In this document: in pieces, positions 39,865 to 44,733 of the stretch
Position numbering within the stretch: position 1 is the stretch's first letter
Layout: every line of letters begins with the position of its first letter
Assembly (NCBI GenBank): GCA_023132955.1
Contig: JAGLXK010000271.1
Coordinates: 1 to 44,733 of the forward strand
DNA from: Candidatus Heimdallarchaeota archaeon
GTDB lineage: Archaea > Asgardarchaeota > Heimdallarchaeia > Heimdallarchaeales > Heimdallarchaeaceae
DNA: 44,733 nt
Reading direction: 5' to 3'
The notes under the pieces: generated by a model
What the model saw: only the letters and a program-made list of their open reading frames with translations
Databases searched by the model: none
Told to the model about the DNA's origin: nothing
Program-made: the position numbers and the translations under genes

Positions 39865-41999
39865 AGGTGATTGAAATTTCTGATTCTGAAATCATTAGTG
39901 TTGGTGTTGATATCTTACCTCAATCATCGCCTTCTAAGATAGCCAAATACTCAGTTTGCGTTTATGATGGAGCAAATAATATTATAATTCAGAAATATGA
40001 AAAGGTTAACTTACAGAAATTGATAGGTATAGTCAGAAGTTCTCAGGCTCACTATCTTGCTAGCGATAATATCTATGAATTAGTTAAGAACCCATCTCAA
40101 ATTCCTCATTTATGTCTTCAACTTCAACCTAATACAAAACTAGTTCAAATAACAGGATCTCCTATTCATGGTTTTACTCCTCTCACTAAGCTAATGAAAC
40201 AGCATGGTTTGAATGTTTCTGGGAAACTTTTTCCACTAGTTGCAGCAGAAGCGTGTGCTATTTTAGCGAGTAGAAAATTAGGTTACATTGTTGAACCTTT
40301 TGAGAATGAAACAAAGATTATTGTATCTAGATCAAGATCTAAAGGATCTGGAGGTTGGTCACAAAAACGCTATAGTAGGCTGTATGATACAGCAATCAAC
40401 CAAGAAGCGAAGAATATAGAAAGTAATTTAATTGAGAGAAGATTTGATTTCGATAAGAACGTAACTAAAAGTAAATTTGGAGCTCAAAAAGTTGTATTTA
40501 GTGTGTACTCTCCAATCTCTGAGATAACAAAGATTGTAAAAAAACGGAGGGGAGAACTCTGTCGAGTTAATATTTATCCTGTTAATAAAGAAAGAGTAGA
40601 ATTCATCCCTCTATCTCAACAAGTACAAATAAAATCCTCTTTGAGAAGATTAATTGTTGGGATAGATCCCGGTTTAACAATTGGATTATCAATTATGGAT
40701 TTGAATGGAAGAATACTAAAAGTTAATAGTTATCGAGAAGCCAGTAGAGGACAGATAATTCGCGAAATAACCAATTATGGTAAACCTTCATTAATTTGTG
40801 TTGATGTTTATCCTTATCCAGCTTATGTTGAGAAAATTTCTGCTGTTCTAAACTCCAGACTTTATACACCAAGAAGCGTGATGACGGTTTCAGAGAAGAA
40901 CGAGATATCTAGAAAGCTTGCAATGCAACAAGGTGTTAATGTAAAAAATGCTCACCAGAGAGATTCTCTTGCTTCTGCTTACAAAGGATATGCTAAATTT
41001 CGATCAGAATTCGAAAAAATTGAAAGAAATTATCGAGATGTGTACGATAAATCTCTTAGAGATGAGATAAAAAACTTGTTAGTTAGGGGAAAAACACTTA
41101 CTGATGCAATTGAAGAAATAAACCAATCCTTAACTGGTGATAAGACTGTTAAAGAAAAAATAGTCAAACCAACCTTAGAACAAAAACCTGAACTAGATGT
41201 AGTTGAACTCAAGAAAGAATTTGATGTCCTTCAAGAGCAATTAGATTGGGAGAGGAGCAAAAATACGGAATTTTATTCTGAAATCAAAGTTTTAGAGGAG
41301 AAACTTGAGAATCTACAATTTAGGTTAGATGAAGATAAATCAGAATATATTGAAAAGATTCAGAGAGAGAAGGTATATATTATCTTAGAGAATCAAATCT
41401 CTCATTCCAAAGAGAGAATCAACCTTTTGGAAAATGAAATTGAAAGATATTCAGATAGGATTGACGAACTGAAGAGAGTTGTCTGGCTCAGAGGTCATGA
41501 AGGATGGGTTCCACTTAAGGTAATAAGAAAATTCACTCAAGATGAGATTGAAAGAACAGCTGAGAACTATGGGTTAGGACCTGGAGATATAGTTCTTATA
41601 CTCGATACAACAGGTGGAGGAGGTCAAACAGCTGAAAAACTATTTTCTTACAAAATTAAAGCTGTAATTGGGGATGTTGATCACCTTTCATATAATGCAA
41701 GAAAGAAACTTATTGAATCTCAATTACCGATAGCTAAACAAGCTGATGTAGAGATCATTAGAATTGATGAAATTGCTATAATAAAAGAAGATGACCTAAA
41801 TAAATTAATTTCTGAAGCTAAGAAGGAAATTGACCTTATCATAACAGAGAAAAAAGAAAGTTTTTTGGACAATTTAGTTGATGAATATAGAAAGGAACGA
41901 GAAATCGAAATTACAGAACAGGATAAAACTTTTTCTCGTAAAAGAAGAAAGAACGACCAAGCTCACTTTGAAGATGAAAATGGTGAGTTAGAAAATTAA
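39861..41999 (+). CDS. DUF460 family protein with RNase H/RuvC-like fold and coiled coil
   Basis: A 712-residue archaeal DUF460 protein. Residues about 255-390 look like a RuvC/YqgF-type RNase H fold: LIVGIDPGLTIGLS with Asp269, ICVDVYPYP with Asp315, and NAHQRDSLASAYKGY with Asp368, three well-spaced acidic residues of the kind that bind metal. A coiled coil follows (about 440-545, LKKEFDVLQEQLDWE). The C-terminal part has GLGPGDIVLILDTTGGGG and a charged tail. The function of DUF460 is unknown; a nucleic-acid role is inferred. It overlaps RIO2 by 4 bases and ends one base from the convergent LSm gene. Confidence 0.88.
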   Translation: MKVIEISDSEIISVGVDILPQSSPSKIAKYSVCVYDGANNIIIQKYEKVNLQKLIGIVRSSQAHYLASDNIYELVKNPSQIPHLCLQLQPNTKLVQITGSPIHGFTPLTKLMKQHGLNVSGKLFPLVAAEACAILASRKLGYIVEPFENETKIIVSRSRSKGSGGWSQKRYSRLYDTAINQEAKNIESNLIERRFDFDKNVTKSKFGAQKVVFSVYSPISEITKIVKKRRGELCRVNIYPVNKERVEFIPLSQQVQIKSSLRRLIVGIDPGLTIGLSIMDLNGRILKVNSYREASRGQIIREITNYGKPSLICVDVYPYPAYVEKISAVLNSRLYTPRSVMTVSEKNEISRKLAMQQGVNVKNAHQRDSLASAYKGYAKFRSEFEKIERNYRDVYDKSLRDEIKNLLVRGKTLTDAIEEINQSLTGDKTVKEKIVKPTLEQKPELDVVELKKEFDVLQEQLDWERSKNTEFYSEIKVLEEKLENLQFRLDEDKSEYIEKIQREKVYIILENQISHSKERINLLENEIERYSDRIDELKRVVWLRGHEGWVPLKVIRKFTQDEIERTAENYGLGPGDIVLILDTTGGGGQTAEKLFSYKIKAVIGDVDHLSYNARKKLIESQLPIAKQADVEIIRIDEIAIIKEDDLNKLISEAKKEIDLIITEKKESFLDNLVDEYRKEREIEITEQDKTFSRKRRKNDQAHFEDENGELEN

Positions 42000-42000
42000 C

Positions 42001-42234
42001 TTACAACTCATCCACTGCTAATTGCACTAATAGGATGTTATTCCCTCTAACAAAGATATTCCCATATCTTGAGACTTCTTCGTCTGCAATTATTTCAATT
42101 GCGTCACTCAAGTGACAGTTCATATATTGGTCAAAACTTTGTAGTTTACCTTTATATTTCACGTTATCTTTTAATCTAATGATTATATATTGGCCAATTA
42201 CCTTTCTAAGTGTGTTAATGGGAATGCTACTCAT
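42001..42234 (-). CDS. LSm (Sm-like) RNA-binding protein
   Basis: A 77-residue Sm-fold protein. Sm1 is seen as IIIRLKDNVKYKGKLQSFD followed by QYMNCHLSDA, and Sm2 as GNIFVRGNNILLV with the Arg-Gly loop. Archaeal LSm proteins form six- or seven-membered rings that bind U-rich RNA. A TATA-like GATATATCAAA (minus strand, 42252-42262) lies about 24 bases before the ATG, so it may be leaderless and separately transcribed although it follows herA by 86 bases. It converges with the DUF460 gene with one base between stops. Confidence 0.93.
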   Translation of the reverse strand: MSSIPINTLRKVIGQYIIIRLKDNVKYKGKLQSFDQYMNCHLSDAIEIIADEEVSRYGNIFVRGNNILLVQLAVDEL

Positions 42235-42251
42235 AATCTACACAAACTTAA

Positions 42252-42262
42252 TTTGATATATC
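42252..42262 (-). promoter_or_regulatory. TATA-like element for the LSm gene
   Basis: Minus-strand GATATATCAAA, centred about 23 bases before the ATG at 42234, within the 86-base gap after herA. Confidence 0.4.
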
Positions 42263-42320
42263 TCGACGGGAAGCTTGTAATTTAAAAAGCTTGCGTTTAA
42301 TAATTATCCAAACTTTTTAA

Positions 42321-43814
42321 TTATGCTTCAAAGTTCTTGGCCGATTCTTCTAAAGTTCTAGTTTCTAAAGTTGTTGTTTTCCTTTTTCGAACTTTTACAA
42401 AAATTGGATGATTAACTGCATTTCCTACTATAATAGCTTCTCCTACTCCTAACGAGGTTATTGAATTCATGGTTGATCTGTCAATTCCCTCTGATGATCT
42501 ACCAATATAGTCTAAATCGTAAGGATTGAGTATTCTCATTATAACATGCGTATTACATTGGCTGAGAGCTGTTGTAGAAAGTTTCACTGGTCTTTGACTA
42601 ACAAGTATTAACGATGTGAAGAATTTTCTTCCTTCTCTAGCTATTGTTTCAATAATAGATTTAGATATAGCTAATTCTAAACGAGCTTCAGGAACAAATT
42701 GATGAGCTTCCTCCAATATAACAGTTGTTGGGGGAACTTCGTTTTTCTTCCTCATTTCAAAAATCCTGAATAGTAAGTAGCTAACTATCATTTGTTTCAG
42801 TTTTATACTTGTAAAATCACTCAAATCAAATATTGTGATTTTTCCTGGTTTCAAAATATTTTTTAGATCTGGATTTTCTGCTGCTCCAAACAAACGAGTA
42901 TTTTCAAGAGAGAAAAGCCAACCTATCAATGCTTCTTTACTTCTAGTATTCATTTGTTCATTTTTGTCGAGTTCATCAATTATATCTCCGATTAAATAGC
43001 TTTCACCTTGTTTAACTTTGTCATGATAGAACTGGGATAAGAGTTTGGATAAATCCCTTGATTGAGCAGTTGTTATTTGGGGCTGATAAATCGCAAATTG
43101 TCTAGCAGACATTGAAGAAGTTGCAAATTGTATTAATCCACCAGGAAAGACATTAACATTTTTGAAAAATGGTGATTTTTCATCTCCAAATCCTTTATAT
43201 TCTCCATGAACATCGAAAAGAACGATTGCTACCCTGCCCTGATCAGTTTTTCTAGAAAGTAATTCTTCAAGGAGAACAGATACTGTATATGATTTACCCG
43301 CACCAGAAATAGCAAGTATCGCTGCATGTTTTTGGAGGAACCTTGTAAGATTCAATTTGACTGTAAGATCATGCTGTTCTATCTTCCCAATGTTTAATCC
43401 ATTTTCTTTTTCTAAACCTAGAAATTTTATCAAAATTTCATTATCTGGAATTGAAACGTTTTCTCCTGGAGAAACTGGAAATAATAATCTTTGAATACCA
43501 ATCTCTGTTATTATTCCTAAAGGTTTAGCTTTTGCAATAATATATTCCCATCTATCTGCGGGAAAAATAGAAGCTAAGGTTTTACCACTAGTTTCATAAG
43601 CTCTTACTGCAGAAGGGGAAGAGAAATATCTATTAGTTTTGTAAAGTTCAGTGACATTAGCTAGAACCTCTCCATCCTCGGTTGGAACGATTACATACAT
43701 CCCCTTTTGTAATTGGAACTCTTCTTCTGTTTTTGTTAAAACAAAGCTGAATTGTTCAGGATTTGGTGAATTATCTTCATCAACAATAACTGTACCTATA
43801 TTCTTTTTTGACAT
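42321..43814 (-). CDS. herA: HerA DNA-translocating ATPase
   Basis: A 497-residue hexameric HerA/FtsK-type ATPase. N-terminal HAS barrel (about 1-120), Walker A AISGAGKSYTV near residue 170, Walker B TTVILEEAHQFVPEA near 370, and the arginine-finger region SLILVSQRPVKLS. It pumps DNA to the NurA nuclease for 5'-end resection in recombinational repair with Mre11-Rad50. The ATG at 43814 (MSKKNIG) lies one base after the nurA stop. A GTG at 43823, giving three more residues, is the alternative. Confidence 0.93.
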   Translation of the reverse strand: MSKKNIGTVIVDEDNSPNPEQFSFVLTKTEEEFQLQKGMYVIVPTEDGEVLANVTELYKTNRYFSSPSAVRAYETSGKTLASIFPADRWEYIIAKAKPLGIITEIGIQRLLFPVSPGENVSIPDNEILIKFLGLEKENGLNIGKIEQHDLTVKLNLTRFLQKHAAILAISGAGKSYTVSVLLEELLSRKTDQGRVAIVLFDVHGEYKGFGDEKSPFFKNVNVFPGGLIQFATSSMSARQFAIYQPQITTAQSRDLSKLLSQFYHDKVKQGESYLIGDIIDELDKNEQMNTRSKEALIGWLFSLENTRLFGAAENPDLKNILKPGKITIFDLSDFTSIKLKQMIVSYLLFRIFEMRKKNEVPPTTVILEEAHQFVPEARLELAISKSIIETIAREGRKFFTSLILVSQRPVKLSTTALSQCNTHVIMRILNPYDLDYIGRSSEGIDRSTMNSITSLGVGEAIIVGNAVNHPIFVKVRKRKTTTLETRTLEESAKNFEA

Positions 43815-43815
43815 T

Positions 43816-44733
43816 TTAACCACTTGTTTTAAATGGAAGTCTATTTCTCCTCTTTTGAAGAGAAAAGCTTGTGTAACCTATTTTTGATGCAATTTCATCA
43901 ACTAGTATATCGGCATCTGTTTCTTGTAATCTTGCTCGAGCATCAGCTTCTATGATGACGCTGGGTAATCCATATTCTGGATTATATTTTGAAACAGCAT
44001 TAACTAAAGATGCAATAGTTTGTGCTTGTTCATTCTGAGTTGAAAATAGTACAGGATACTCAACTCTTAAAGGAGTATCAAATTCTGCAGTTTTCATGTA
44101 GAAACAATGAATATTAAAATCTGGAAGATCCTTATCTGATTCATCATTGAAATTTGATAACAGAAACTCAAAAGTTCTTTCGTTGGTATCTAGAACTTGA
44201 TAGAGCAGATCAGTATCTCTTAATTGTTTTACAATAGGTCTGTAATCTATTTCAACCAGTTTGCTGAATTCTGGTAATTTGCTTAAATGTGGTAAAATAG
44301 CAGATAATTTTTTTGTTAGTATAGCTGAACGAGAATCCTTGACTACTCCACATAAAGCAGTACGATTTTTCTGACATAGAGTGTATAGTCTTCTGTATTG
44401 AGCTTTAAGCTTCTTATATTGGCTAACTAGAAATTCACTTTGACTGATTTGACGAAGATCAATTACAGGAAGTACAGAACCATCGAGGATAATGATGTCT
44501 GGATGATCTTCTTCAAGAAGGTCAATTCCACACCTTATCTCTTTCTGCATCCTCCAAATTGAAATAAGGCTTTCAATTTCATTTTGTGATAAAGGTTCAA
44601 TACTTGTAAGGATATCTGGAAAAGGTTGCTCTTCAGGGATATATCTTACTAATGGTTTGCTATCTTTTCTGTGATAAAACAACACTCCTACTGCACGTAT
44701 TAATGCGATGTCAAAATAATTTAATGATCTATG
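43816..44733 (-). CDS. nurA: NurA 5'-3' nuclease, 5' end beyond the window
   Basis: NurA is the nuclease partner of HerA. The frame is open to the last base of the window (44733), and the first residues encoded there (FDIALIRAVGVLFYH) look like the conserved NurA segment that follows the first catalytic Asp. A GTG at 44685 is therefore unlikely to be the start; the N-terminus with Val-Asp-Gly-Ser lies outside. About 305 residues are visible. DIIILDGSVLPV is the second acidic motif, and the end DADILVDEIASKIGY is typical. It directly precedes herA, as in most archaea. Confidence 0.88.
   Translation of the reverse strand, partial: HRSLNYFDIALIRAVGVLFYHRKDSKPLVRYIPEEQPFPDILTSIEPLSQNEIESLISIWRMQKEIRCGIDLLEEDHPDIIILDGSVLPVIDLRQISQSEFLVSQYKKLKAQYRRLYTLCQKNRTALCGVVKDSRSAILTKKLSAILPHLSKLPEFSKLVEIDYRPIVKQLRDTDLLYQVLDTNERTFEFLLSNFNDESDKDLPDFNIHCFYMKTAEFDTPLRVEYPVLFSTQNEQAQTIASLVNAVSKYNPEYGLPSVIIEADARARLQETDADILVDEIASKIGYTSFSLQKRRNRLPFKTSG

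Noticed and set aside
42271-42292. Two AAGCTT copies 10 bases apart, upstream of LSm
   Set aside because: Short palindromes in AT-rich DNA. The similar flanks (AAGCTTGTAATTTAA and AAGCTTGCGTTTAA) are suggestive, but I see no further support for an operator.
1-44733. CRISPR array, insertion sequence, integrase or phage genes
   Set aside because: No regularly spaced repeats, no transposase or integrase motifs, and no abrupt change in composition were seen.

Overview
The window is AT-rich, densely packed archaeal chromosome. The gene set is archaeal: ribosomal protein S17e, an LSm protein, the NurA-HerA end-resection pair, RIO2, a DRG-type GTPase, a beta-CASP RNase of the aCPSF2 type, DUF460, DUF211 and an archaeal-type inositol-phosphate synthase. 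A protein resembling the ESCRT-II subunit Vps22 (EAP30 domain) and a roughly 1050-residue protein with a longin/roadblock-like N-terminus suggest an Asgard archaeon. That placement is inference from gene content. There are no rRNA genes, convincing tRNAs, CRISPR arrays, transposases or phage genes, and no gap between genes exceeds about 260 bases.

Layout. 1-204: 3' end of a YggS-type PLP protein. 0.2-3.4 kb: giant protein of unknown function (minus). 3.5-6.4 kb: DUF211 (plus) and iorA-iorB (minus). 6.5-10.2 kb: heterodimeric ABC exporter (minus). 10.3-12.0 kb: two tandem, related surface-anchored proteins (plus). 12.0-17.5 kb: divergent complex I-like membrane subunits (J-, K-, L- and N-like) followed by a long-chain polyprenyl diphosphate synthase (plus). 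17.5-19.6 kb: two paralogous inositol-phosphate synthases (minus). 19.7-27.6 kb: sugar epimerase, PIN-domain protein, KaiC-like ATPase, S17e, membrane-anchored esterase, class II HMG-CoA reductase and uridine phosphorylase (all plus). 27.7 kb: strong GC-rich hairpin. 27.8-28.5 kb: Vps22-like protein (minus). 28.7-30.7 kb: aCPSF2-like RNase and hexulose-phosphate synthase (plus). 30.7-35.0 kb: ABC-2 exporter and MFS transporter (minus). 35.1-39.0 kb: amidohydrolase, DRG GTPase, small HTH regulator and methyltransferase. 39.0-42.0 kb: RIO2-DUF460 (plus). 42.0-44.7 kb: nurA-herA followed by LSm (minus), with nurA cut by the window edge.

How genes work together. HMG-CoA reductase and the polyprenyl synthase belong to isoprenoid metabolism. 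The polyprenyl synthase follows complex I-like membrane subunits, so it may make a quinone tail. The two inositol-phosphate synthases and the epimerase fit lipid headgroup or glycan synthesis. IorAB fits amino-acid fermentation, and hexulose-phosphate synthase fits archaeal pentose supply. NurA-HerA, RIO2-DUF460 and aCPSF2-HPS are compact overlapping or abutting gene pairs.

Expression signals. Many first genes have a TATA-like element about 24-33 bases before the ATG and no Shine-Dalgarno (SD) sequence, which suggests leaderless mRNAs. Genes inside operons tend to carry SD sequences or overlap the previous stop (TAATG, TGATG, ATGA). Several start sites below were chosen on this basis.
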